This document shows, one piece after another, positions 25,629 to 34,476 of a stretch of 43,113 bases of DNA. Position numbers and translations under genes: made by a program. The DNA lies in contig JAHDDE010000030.1 of the NCBI GenBank assembly GCA_020629515.1, positions 1-43,113 of the forward strand. Direction: 5' to 3'. Every line of letters begins with the position of its first letter. The first letter of the stretch is position 1. Source of the stretch: Saprospiraceae bacterium (lineage in GTDB: Bacteria > Bacteroidota > Bacteroidia > Chitinophagales > Saprospiraceae). Below the pieces are notes generated by a model, which saw only the letters and a program-made list of their open reading frames with translations, was not told where the DNA came from and ran no database searches.

Positions 25629-27386
25629 TTAATTATCTAAGATCGAAAATGGAAGTCTCGCTTGAGGGGTTTCGCAGGATGATTCTATATAGTTAATGTA
25701 ATCCATAAGCTCTTTACTTAACTTATTGTCAATTGAAGAACTATTATTTAGCCAAGATTGGGCATTAGTTTCCTTTAAGACATCGGAAATAAGCTCTTCA
25801 TAAAAGGATTTTTTGATAACTGGGTATTGTAACAATTTGTATTCAGACAGCCCTGATAGGTCTGCTGCAATTTCAATTGCATTATCTAAGGTTCCTAATG
25901 TATCTACAAGACCAATTTTGATGGCATCTAAACCACTCCAGACTCTCCCTTGTGCAATCTCATTTACTTCTTCAATTGTCATTCCACGTCCTGATGCTAC
26001 TTTGTCCAGAAATTGTGCATAAATTCGCTCTGTATTATTCATTAGCTTTATGTTGTCTACATCTGATTTTTGAGTCATCAAAGAGTATATGAAGGCATGA
26101 TTAGATGTACTTATAGTATCCCAATTGATCCCCAAATTGTGTTCGAAAAATTTATTAAGGTTAGGAATCATAGAAAAAACTCCAATTGAACCCGTAAGTG
26201 TTGTAGGTTCTGATACTATTTTATCTGCACCACATGCAATATAGTATCCTCCTGAAGCGGCATAAGTGCCAAATGAGGCAATAACAATTTTACCTGACTT
26301 TTTTATGTCTTCTATTCTTTTCCAAAAAAGATCTGATGTAAATGCGCTTCCTCCAGGCGAATTAACACGCAAAACCAACGCTTTTATTTTTTTATTGTTT
26401 TCAATTTTATCTAGCCATTGATTGTATCTGTCCATACTGACTTCACCTTTATTCTCACCTGTATGAGCTATAGTACCTTCTGCATAGAGAACCGCAATTC
26501 TGTGATCTGCTGATTTTTTAATAATAGGATTTTGATCAAGGTATTCTCCTAATGTAACGTATTCTGGGCTGCTGTCATTAATGATAGATCCTAGCCGTTC
26601 TTCGAACTCGCCCCAGTACATTACATGATCTACTAATTTTAATTCTAAAGCCCTTTCTGCATAATCTGCTTTATAATTAATTATTATATCGCTCACCATT
26701 TCAGCAGGAATACTCCTATTTTTCGCAACTATCTCGACAATACTATTCTGATAATCCATCAGATATTCTTTTGTCTGAAATCTATTTTCTTCAGAAGATT
26801 CTGATCGGTAATAAGGCTCAATGGCACTTTTATATTTGCCCGCATAATATACGTCAAACTCAATTTTACTTTTTGAGCTAAAGTTCTTAAGGTAGGGTAT
26901 AGCTACCCCAAAACCTTTCAGATCTATAAAACCATTTGGGTTGAGGAATATAGAGTCAGCCACACTGGCTATAACAAAACCACTTTGAGTAAAATAATGT
27001 CCATAGGCGTGAATAAATTTACCTGATGACTTGAATTCATCTAACACTGTTGCAATATATAAGGCTGCAGTTGTATTTAAGTAGCATTCTTCGGTTTGAA
27101 GGAGAATACCTTTTATTTTATCATCGGTTTTAGCTTTTCTGATAAGCCGGGCAATATCATTGAGTCCGATACTCGTTGGAGCTTCGAAATCGTATGGAGA
27201 AGACATGACATTATCGGTCAGTTCTGGAGTGATTCCATCCAATTTAATATGTAAAACACTATTGTTTGGAGTGGTAATTTGGGGCTCAGTTGAGAGACCA
27301 ATAAACATGATAATCAAAAAAAGTGTTAAAAAAGCTAAAATAGTGCCTAGGCAGGATGAGGTTACTAGCTTTAAAAACTGTCTCAT
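25629..27386 (-). CDS. sppA: Signal peptide peptidase SppA (long, 67-kDa type)
   Basis: 585 residues. One N-terminal transmembrane helix (about 8-30) anchors two tandem ClpP/crotonase-like domains. By analogy with the E. coli enzyme, the catalytic dyad is Lys186 in the N-terminal domain (KYKSAIEPYYRSE) and Ser378 in the C-terminal domain (TYAASGGYYIACGADKI). It degrades cleaved signal peptides at the membrane. The VNSPGGSAF segment is the family oxyanion region. A strong -7 element lies 35 bp upstream. It is monocistronic by spacing (78 bp to the next gene). Confidence 0.94.
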   Translation of the reverse strand: MRQFLKLVTSSCLGTILAFLTLFLIIMFIGLSTEPQITTPNNSVLHIKLDGITPELTDNVMSSPYDFEAPTSIGLNDIARLIRKAKTDDKIKGILLQTEECYLNTTAALYIATVLDEFKSSGKFIHAYGHYFTQSGFVIASVADSIFLNPNGFIDLKGFGVAIPYLKNFSSKSKIEFDVYYAGKYKSAIEPYYRSESSEENRFQTKEYLMDYQNSIVEIVAKNRSIPAEMVSDIIINYKADYAERALELKLVDHVMYWGEFEERLGSIINDSSPEYVTLGEYLDQNPIIKKSADHRIAVLYAEGTIAHTGENKGEVSMDRYNQWLDKIENNKKIKALVLRVNSPGGSAFTSDLFWKRIEDIKKSGKIVIASFGTYAASGGYYIACGADKIVSEPTTLTGSIGVFSMIPNLNKFFEHNLGINWDTISTSNHAFIYSLMTQKSDVDNIKLMNNTERIYAQFLDKVASGRGMTIEEVNEIAQGRVWSGLDAIKIGLVDTLGTLDNAIEIAADLSGLSEYKLLQYPVIKKSFYEELISDVLKETNAQSWLNNSSSIDNKLSKELMDYINYIESSCETPQARLPFSILDN

Positions 27387-27420
27387 AAGTGTAGAATTGT
27401 ATTTTTATAAAAACTAAAGG

Positions 27421-27429
27421 GCAAAAATA
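27421..27429 (-). promoter_or_regulatory. Probable -7 promoter element for sppA
   Basis: On the minus strand these bases read TATTTTTGC, a full match to the Bacteroidota -7 consensus TAnnTTTG, 35 bp before the sppA ATG. I see no TTTG at the -33 position, so this rests on the -7 box alone. Confidence 0.5.
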
Positions 27430-27488
27430 AGCATAAGGTTAGGGTATATCATTGATATAATACTAATCAAAGCTGAAAATATCGGGTT

Positions 27489-30400
27489 TTGTTTTGTGAG
27501 CAATCTAAATATCGTTTCTTCTTTATAAGTAGTTGGAGATCTTATATCCTACTCACTGCACTCTGTGTCTTTTCATACAGTACATTGCTCAATTCTCAAA
27601 TACAAGTTCAAACAAGTAACAATGAAGATCTCAGCATTGACTATTTGATTGAGTCCGTCTTTCTCGGAAATGGAATACAGATAAATTCGATAAATAGGAT
27701 AGGAAGTGGGAAATCCATTGGACTATTTACCAATGGCGCATCAGATATTAATCTTAGTCAGGGATTGGTACTTTCAACTGGTTCAGTAAGTAGTATCGAT
27801 AAACCCAATTCAAGTAATAGTACGGGAGACACTGCGGATGAGGATTTTGTAGTTTCGGACCCTGATCTGCAAGCACTTACCGATAATGACATAAAAGAAG
27901 TCACTGGAATAGAAATAGAGTTTGTTGCGCAATCTAGCGATTTGGAGTTTAGATATGTATTCGCCTCTGAGGAGTATCCTGAGTTTACATGCTCAAAGTT
28001 CAATGATATTTTTGCATTTTTCATTGATGGACCTAATCCAAATGGAGGCAATTACGATAAAGAAAATATTGCTTTAGTTCCTGATCCTTCTGATCCAACA
28101 GGAAATACATTTACTGATTTTCCGGTATGGACCAACAGCGTGAATAGTGGTATAGTAGGGGATGGAACAAATGGTGAATCTTGTGATAAAGATGATGAAT
28201 CCTTGATGTTCAGTCAATATTATAATGACAACACAGGTAGTCTGACATTTACGTTTGACGGATTTTTAGACGTATTTAAAGCAAAAGCCCAATTAATACC
28301 TTGCCAGACGTATACAATCAAAATTATAATAGGAGATAATAACGATTTTGATTTTGATAGTGCAGTTTTTTTAGAGGCGAAAAGTCTGAGCACAAGGAAT
28401 TATCAGTATTACGTTGACGCAGGAGTGAACAATACCTTATACGAAGGATGTAATAAAGGGAAAGTCGGGATAAGATTTGATCAACCTGTCACAGAACGAA
28501 CAGTTATTCCTTTAGAAGTTACTAATGGTTCTAATTCTGCTGTCCTTGACGAAGATTATTCCATTTCCTCTAATCAGTTTGTGATTGAGCCTGGACAATC
28601 TACAGCGGAAATAGAAATTAATGTATTTGATGATGGGATAGCAGAGTCCGTTGAGTACTTACGGATAGGAGATAATTCAAATGGTTGTACAGCTGAAGAG
28701 TTAGTGGTTTTATTTCAAGATAATCCAATAGAAAGTTCGTTTGTTGATTTTAAAGATGCATCAGTATGTATTAACGAGACCTTATTTGATGTAAACTTGC
28801 CTAATAGGGAGGAGAGGTATTTGGAGTACAATTCGTCATTTTCTATTAGAGAGTTAGGAACGAGTAGTTCTCCAGAAGTAGTTATACCTATATCTCTCGA
28901 TAATATCGAACAGGTTGCTTTCAATCAGATATTTTCTGAGCTATGTATTGATGGGTTTACCCATGAAGATTTATCAGAAATAGAAATTTTAATTCAATCG
29001 CCAGATGGGAGAATTGCTAAATTGGTCAGACAGGGATCATTATCTGGAAGTTCTTTTGGGGAAAGATTTTGTATAGAACAGAGTGAAGAGGTAGCTTTTT
29101 TGTTAGATCGATTTGATGACGCAGTTATAAATGGTATTTGGAATATTCTCATTCGAGATCAGGTGATCAATTCTAATAGAGGAAGTATAGACAGATGGAG
29201 CTTACGATTAGATAACCCCAATTATTTTGATTATTCACTTACTACATCTAATGGAGGTGTATTTGATCCAACAACGCCACTGACATCAGATCTTGAAATA
29301 ACAATTGCGGCTACTAATTTAGCAGGTTGTACTTATAGTAATGTGGTATCAATTTCAGTGATTGATGATATAGTGTCCCCAACTGACTTGACATGTACTG
29401 AGATAGATAGGGATATCCTTCAATTTAGCTGGAGTCATATAAATAATAATATTCATTTTGAGGTCAATGTGGGTGATGGATGGGTTGAGATAGGAAATGT
29501 ATTTACCCATACAGTCTCTGATTTAGCTGCCAATCAGACAGTACCCTTTGCTGTCAGAGCTATAGGAGGAAATTGTTCAAGTGCTGAGGCCGATTTGGTA
29601 TGTGGTACTCCGCAATGTATTGAACCTGAGATAATAATAAGTCGTCGTAGTAATAATACAAGTGCTTGTGAGCCCAATGGCTTGTTTGAATTGAGATCCA
29701 CAAACACTAAAGGCCCTTATACTTATAAAGTAGATGGGGTTGATGTAGCGTCAAATATTATTGATGGGTTAACAGAAGGAATCTATGAAGTAGAAATTAT
29801 AGATGGATATGGATGTAATTCAATAACTCAAGTGAACATTGAGGGAATTCCGCAAGTTGAATTAGAGCTTGAAGTCTTCGACGCATTTTGTGGCCAACAA
29901 GGTTTTATTGATTTATTTGTAACTGGAGGTACTCCACCTTACACTTTTCTCTGGAGTACTAACTCTACTGAAAGAAATGTCAATGGCTTAGATGCTGGTG
30001 ATTATACAGTAATAGTAAGGGATCAAAGCGGCTGTGAGTTTGTTGAGACTGTTTCTATTCGTCAATCATCTGCTTTGGAGATTAATAATATTCAGACTAT
30101 AGATCCTTCTTGTTTTAATACCTCTGATGGCTCAGTTACTTATAATGTGAGCGGAGGTGCATCTGATCAGCCATTAGATATAATAATCACAGATAGTGAT
30201 GATCAAATGATTGCCGATCCAATGGGCCTTTCTTTTGGAAAGTATCGTATCGAAGCGACGGATATGTATGGTTGTATTAGCATTGATTCATTTATCATCA
30301 ATAGACCTGATAGCATTGTTATTGATGAGGTAATTGCCCCCCCTGCATGTTCTTTTGTGAGCGATGGGCGAATTGAACTTAATATTTCTGGAGGAACTGG

Positions 30401-32015
30401 CCCTTACGAAATAAGCTGGAACAACGGGATAATCAATCAAGATATCTTGGATAATGTTGCAGCTGGTACTTACGAGGTATTGATAACGGATAGCAATGGT
30501 TGCTCAAATAGCAAAGTAATAGAACTTGAGGCAATTGAGAATCCAATCATCGAATATGAGGTATCGCAGATTTCATGCTTTGACGAATCTGATGGTAGTA
30601 TAAACTTATCATCAACAAATTCTCAATTATCTGTTGAGTGGGAGGATGGTACATTTGATTTGTTAAGAACAGGATTATCTGCAGGAACTCTCTGCGGTAG
30701 GGTGTTTACCCAAAGTGGTTGTTACATTGATACTTGTTTTACCCTTATCAATCCTCAATCTATATCAGTAGAGGCTTTGGTGCAAAATAATATTTGCTTC
30801 GGATTTAGTGATGGAAAAATTGAATTAGATATTGATCAAGGAACAGGCCCATATGTCGTTGAACATATAGGAGTAATAACAGAAACCGAAGGAGCTTATA
30901 TCGTTGATAATTTGTCTACTGGAATGCAAGAATTCAGAATTACTGATTCCAAAGGTTGCTCGATTTCATCAAGTTTCAATATTGATTCAGCACCCGAGGT
31001 GATGATAAGTGCAGAGATAGTAAATAATAGTTGTAAAGGCGATGAGCTCGGTAAAATATCACCTTCAATTGTAGGAGTATCAGGTATAAGTTCTGTTTTG
31101 TGGATAGGACCTGATTCAACAGAATATTCGACGCTCTCCTTATCTAACTTAGGGTCAGGAGAATACTTTTATCAGATAACTTCTGTCGAGGGCTGTAGCT
31201 ATTCAAGATCATTTGAGGTTACAGAACCTGCTGATGCTCTTTCTGCAGATTTTACTTTAAATGACTTAAGCTGCTACAATTCGAGTGATGGTACCATTAA
31301 TGTTACTGCTTCAGGAGGTATTGGATCGAAATCATTCGAGATCAGTAGTGGTCAAGTATCAAATAATGGAATATTTGAAGGTCTCAATGCTGGTATATTT
31401 GATGTGACGGTTTCGGATGAATCTGGTTGTACATTCGTTATAGAAGATATTGAAGTAATTGAACCAGTACCTTTTAGTATTGATTTAAGTGTGGATACTA
31501 TTGCATATGAATTTCAAGATTTAGATTTAAATGTGGAGATTATAGGATCTCAGGGAGAGGTGGATTTGTTTTGGGATAGCGACCCAATAGATCAGCTACC
31601 ATGTACTAATTGTGACAGTGTGACTATCATTGCTTTAGAAAATACTCTGGTAGTTGCAGTGGAGGCTATTGATGATAATGGATGTGAAGCCTATGATGAG
31701 AAAAAGATATTTATACAAAGGGCCAACCATGTAAGTATTCCAACTGCCTTCACACCTAACGGAGATAATGCAAACGATCAACTTTTTATGTATGGCACAC
31801 CGGGTGCAATTATCAGGGTGTTTAGTGTATATGACAGAACTGGAGTTCGACTTTATTATGATCAAGACATAGAAGTTAACACTGAGTCTAAAGGATGGGA
31901 TGGGATTTTTAAAGGATCCCCAATGCCAGCAGGGGCTTATATGTGGACGGCAATTGCGGACTTTGTAGATGGAAGGTCTGAAACTTTTTCTGGATCAGTT
32001 CAATTGATAAGGTGA
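27489..32015 (+). CDS. T9SS-exported multidomain adhesin with gliding-motility-type C-terminal domain
   Basis: 1508 residues, cell surface. Order: signal peptide (about 15-37); choice-of-anchor L domain (about 45-300, with YVFASEEYPEF); Calx-beta-like segment (about 325-400); proprotein-convertase P-like domain (about 470-577, with ILIQSPDG and GIWNILIRD); Fn3-like stretch; eight SprB-type repeats of about 70-90 residues (about 725-1320, each with a Cys, S-D-G and a D-x-x-G-C end); and a CHU_C type B sorting domain (about 1415-1508, PTAFTPNGDNANDQ to the C-terminus). Family knowledge: such proteins pass through the T9SS and mediate adhesion or gliding. The start must be TTG 27489, since a stop lies 15 bp upstream and no ATG precedes the signal peptide. 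A PorP/SprF gene follows after one base. Confidence 0.92.
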   Translation: MFCEQSKYRFFFISSWRSYILLTALCVFSYSTLLNSQIQVQTSNNEDLSIDYLIESVFLGNGIQINSINRIGSGKSIGLFTNGASDINLSQGLVLSTGSVSSIDKPNSSNSTGDTADEDFVVSDPDLQALTDNDIKEVTGIEIEFVAQSSDLEFRYVFASEEYPEFTCSKFNDIFAFFIDGPNPNGGNYDKENIALVPDPSDPTGNTFTDFPVWTNSVNSGIVGDGTNGESCDKDDESLMFSQYYNDNTGSLTFTFDGFLDVFKAKAQLIPCQTYTIKIIIGDNNDFDFDSAVFLEAKSLSTRNYQYYVDAGVNNTLYEGCNKGKVGIRFDQPVTERTVIPLEVTNGSNSAVLDEDYSISSNQFVIEPGQSTAEIEINVFDDGIAESVEYLRIGDNSNGCTAEELVVLFQDNPIESSFVDFKDASVCINETLFDVNLPNREERYLEYNSSFSIRELGTSSSPEVVIPISLDNIEQVAFNQIFSELCIDGFTHEDLSEIEILIQSPDGRIAKLVRQGSLSGSSFGERFCIEQSEEVAFLLDRFDDAVINGIWNILIRDQVINSNRGSIDRWSLRLDNPNYFDYSLTTSNGGVFDPTTPLTSDLEITIAATNLAGCTYSNVVSISVIDDIVSPTDLTCTEIDRDILQFSWSHINNNIHFEVNVGDGWVEIGNVFTHTVSDLAANQTVPFAVRAIGGNCSSAEADLVCGTPQCIEPEIIISRRSNNTSACEPNGLFELRSTNTKGPYTYKVDGVDVASNIIDGLTEGIYEVEIIDGYGCNSITQVNIEGIPQVELELEVFDAFCGQQGFIDLFVTGGTPPYTFLWSTNSTERNVNGLDAGDYTVIVRDQSGCEFVETVSIRQSSALEINNIQTIDPSCFNTSDGSVTYNVSGGASDQPLDIIITDSDDQMIADPMGLSFGKYRIEATDMYGCISIDSFIINRPDSIVIDEVIAPPACSFVSDGRIELNISGGTGPYEISWNNGIINQDILDNVAAGTYEVLITDSNGCSNSKVIELEAIENPIIEYEVSQISCFDESDGSINLSSTNSQLSVEWEDGTFDLLRTGLSAGTLCGRVFTQSGCYIDTCFTLINPQSISVEALVQNNICFGFSDGKIELDIDQGTGPYVVEHIGVITETEGAYIVDNLSTGMQEFRITDSKGCSISSSFNIDSAPEVMISAEIVNNSCKGDELGKISPSIVGVSGISSVLWIGPDSTEYSTLSLSNLGSGEYFYQITSVEGCSYSRSFEVTEPADALSADFTLNDLSCYNSSDGTINVTASGGIGSKSFEISSGQVSNNGIFEGLNAGIFDVTVSDESGCTFVIEDIEVIEPVPFSIDLSVDTIAYEFQDLDLNVEIIGSQGEVDLFWDSDPIDQLPCTNCDSVTIIALENTLVVAVEAIDDNGCEAYDEKKIFIQRANHVSIPTAFTPNGDNANDQLFMYGTPGAIIRVFSVYDRTGVRLYYDQDIEVNTESKGWDGIFKGSPMPAGAYMWTAIADFVDGRSETFSGSVQLIR

Positions 32016-32016
32016 T

Positions 32017-33093
32017 ATGAAGAATTGGTACATAATATTCATCATATCCTTATTATTCGGACTCTCAATCGATCAGACATTAGGTCAGGATGTGAGATTC
32101 AATAATATAAATAGTGATTTGATTTCTGTATCACCGGCTTTATTGACCTTTGAATCTTACTCTTTGCAAGCTGGAGCAAACTATAGACAAGCTATCAATT
32201 TGTCTAGCACTCGTGGAGGAACTAATCCAACCATAGCAAGTATCAATCGTCTTTATTCAGTATTTATACAAAAAGGGTTACTAATCAACGGAAAGGATAA
32301 GTTTAACTTTCAGGCGAGAATTTCTTCAGATAATCCTACTAATGGTGTCGTCAAAAGAACAGATCTCGAAGGTACCATTGGTATGACAAAAGTACTTTCG
32401 ACGAACGGCAAAAGCACTCACCAGTTATCTATTGGAACTACTATAGGTTTTCATAATATCAGTCCAACGAATAATTCCTTTTGGTTTGGATCTCAATATG
32501 ATGTTGAGAATCAGAGAGTAAATTTAGGATTGCCGTCTGGAGAGATTTCTTTAGATAGATTAGTCGGAAGGTCAGCTTTAGATTTATCTATTGGATTAGA
32601 TTGGTTAAGTCATTTTGAAAATGTAGGAACTTTTAGATTCGGGGCTTCTATCTTTCACTTATTGCCGTACAATCAATCTATATACGATAATGGAAATTTG
32701 ATGATATCACGGAGGTATACGGGATATTCTAATTTAAATCTCGATATAAATAGTGCGACACATATGATATCAACCATTATAGGAGAGTATCAAAATCCAT
32801 TTATTACAGCTACATGGAGAAATATGATCTTGTTTGATGTTAAATCCAAAGTAGAAATGTCTTACGGTTTCGGATTAGCGCCAAGATGGGTAGATAATTT
32901 TGATGTATTTGGTTTAGAATCAATTGGTCTGTTTACATTAATTAATATTCCAAGTTGGCAGTTGGAGTTATCTTATGATATTGGAGTAGGGGATATAACT
33001 CGGTTTACGGATAGTCGAGGCAATATTGAAATCGGAGCGAAATATTTATTTGGTCGTATCTCTGAAAGATATACCTTGCCTAAATTTTTATAA
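32017..33093 (+). CDS. PorP/SprF family T9SS outer-membrane protein
   Basis: 358 residues with a signal peptide (about 1-23, ending LGQ) and a beta-barrel-like mature part ending G-A-K-Y-L-F-G-R. The N-terminal stretch with N-S-D-L-I-S-V-S-P-A-L-L is the family's N-P-A-x-x-G-like motif in altered form. Known role: PorP/SprF-type proteins pair with one CHU_C adhesin and bring it to the secretion machinery. Here the adhesin gene ends one base upstream, so they are a dedicated pair in one operon. It converges on the deoxynucleoside kinase gene, leaving two bases between the stops. Confidence 0.9.
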   Translation: MKNWYIIFIISLLFGLSIDQTLGQDVRFNNINSDLISVSPALLTFESYSLQAGANYRQAINLSSTRGGTNPTIASINRLYSVFIQKGLLINGKDKFNFQARISSDNPTNGVVKRTDLEGTIGMTKVLSTNGKSTHQLSIGTTIGFHNISPTNNSFWFGSQYDVENQRVNLGLPSGEISLDRLVGRSALDLSIGLDWLSHFENVGTFRFGASIFHLLPYNQSIYDNGNLMISRRYTGYSNLNLDINSATHMISTIIGEYQNPFITATWRNMILFDVKSKVEMSYGFGLAPRWVDNFDVFGLESIGLFTLINIPSWQLELSYDIGVGDITRFTDSRGNIEIGAKYLFGRISERYTLPKFL

Positions 33094-33095
33094 AT

Positions 33096-33755
33096 TCAAA
33101 CTATTAGACTGACTCTGTGAACCCCTGGGTTATAAGGAGACGAGATGATATGTTTTATAGCGTCGTAATGCTGTTCCTCCTGCACAAAGTCAATTGTATT
33201 TAGATCAATGATTACTACTGGGAAGGTGAGAATATTGCGAAAATATTCAAAATAAGTATTCTGTACGCTCAATAAATATTCAGGTTTTATAAGTTTCTCA
33301 TACTCTCTCCCTCTTAATTCAATAAAGTGTTGAAGTGTAGGGACATCTCTATGAAAATATACCAATATATCTGGTTTGGGAAATGGCTTGTTAAGGACAG
33401 TCCAAAGTTTGATAAATAACCTATATTCTTCTTCAATAAGATTATTCTTGGCGAATAAAAGGGATTTAACGAATGAATAGTCGGCTATGGTAAATTGTCT
33501 AAAGAGGTCTTTGTGTAGTAACTTTCTTTGGAGTTGTTTATATCTCTCAGTCATAAAGAACAACTCTACAGAGAATGCATACCTTTCTTTATCATTATAA
33601 AATAATGGCAAGAATGGGTTGTCATTAAATTCTTCTAAAATTAGCTCGCACTCATATTCTTCATTGATCATCTGTGTGAAGGAAGTCTTCCCAGAACCGA
33701 TATTACCTTCTATACAGATGTAGTTATATGGAATATTAAGTTTGTTCATTAGCAT
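33096..33755 (-). CDS. Deoxynucleoside kinase
   Basis: 219 residues; phosphorylates deoxynucleosides for salvage. P-loop GNIGSGKTS lies at residues 17-25, followed by EEFNDNPFLPLFYND, the E-R-Y-K-Q-L-Q helix, FHRDVP, and the Arg-rich lid RGREYEKLIKPEYL. The ATG at 33755 or the one at 33749 could be used. It overlaps folK by 20 nt, so the two are one operon. The substrate base cannot be assigned. Coupling to folK joins nucleotide and folate supply. Confidence 0.92.
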   Translation of the reverse strand: MLMNKLNIPYNYICIEGNIGSGKTSFTQMINEEYECELILEEFNDNPFLPLFYNDKERYAFSVELFFMTERYKQLQRKLLHKDLFRQFTIADYSFVKSLLFAKNNLIEEEYRLFIKLWTVLNKPFPKPDILVYFHRDVPTLQHFIELRGREYEKLIKPEYLLSVQNTYFEYFRNILTFPVVIIDLNTIDFVQEEQHYDAIKHIISSPYNPGVHRVSLIV

Positions 33756-34236
33756 TTAATACAATTACTTCACTGTTATCTGTACACTCTTGGACTAATT
33801 CTTCAATGGTTTTATTAAATACTGGGTGAATATAATGACCCGCAATTTCAGCCAAAGGTATTAAGGTAAAATTTCTTTCGTGCAATCTTGGATGAGGTAC
33901 TTCTAAGTTTTTCTCCTCATAGATCTCATCGTTATAAAATAGTATGTCAATATCAATAACTCTCGGGCCATATTTGGTGGTTTTTTGCTTGCCTAATAAT
34001 CCCTCTATTTTTTGAGTAGAAGCTAAAACCTCATAACATGTGAGTTCTGTCTCAATCAGTATGATTTGATTTAAGAATATTTGTTGGTCCTTTTCTCCCC
34101 ATGGTTCTGTTTTGTATAGTTTTGACTGAGCTATCATTGGTCCTAATGTTTTGATACACAGGAATTTAGCCTTTTCAAGTGCAGCTAACGAATTTCCCTT
34201 ATTGGAACCCAATAACAAATAACAAAATTTAATCAT
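33736..34236 (-). CDS. folK: 2-amino-4-hydroxy-6-hydroxymethyldihydropteridine diphosphokinase
   Basis: 166 residues; transfers pyrophosphate from ATP to 6-hydroxymethyl-dihydropterin in folate synthesis. Motifs: LLLGSNKGN at the start, Y-K-T-E-P-W-G, F-L-N-Q-I, the metal-binding RVIDIDILFY and HPRLHERNFTLIPLAEIA. Length is standard. It is the first gene of the operon with the overlapping deoxynucleoside kinase. The 240-bp gap upstream contains its promoter and the hairpin at 34441-34469. Confidence 0.95.
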   Translation of the reverse strand: MIKFCYLLLGSNKGNSLAALEKAKFLCIKTLGPMIAQSKLYKTEPWGEKDQQIFLNQIILIETELTCYEVLASTQKIEGLLGKQKTTKYGPRVIDIDILFYNDEIYEEKNLEVPHPRLHERNFTLIPLAEIAGHYIHPVFNKTIEELVQECTDNSEVIVLNANEQT

Positions 34237-34440
34237 GTATATGTCGGACTTTTGTCAATTATAAATTTTATTAGGTAGGGGTGATACTAACAAATCATTG
34301 TCTTTTAAATGGAAATGATATTGTTTGACGAACTTGATAAATATGTCAATTTCGACAAATAATAAACCCTAAAAAGCTGATTGCTTATAAAGATAGGTCA
34401 AACAGTTTTTGATTGCTCTTTTATATGAAATACTATGAAT

Positions 34441-34475
34441 AAGAGGTCAGCTTAATCTACTGACCTCTTTTTTAT
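34441..34475. terminator. Bidirectional hairpin terminator
   Basis: Perfect 10-bp stem (34441-34450 with 34460-34469) and a 9-nt loop. On the plus strand it is followed by a strong T-tract (34467-34472, then ATTTTAT). On the minus strand it lies 8 nt after the AGCS stop codon but is followed only by TTATTCAT. It probably ends the symporter message. The better T-tract points to a plus-strand transcript, although the nearest plus-strand gene ends at 33093. Confidence 0.8.
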
Positions 34476-34476
34476 T

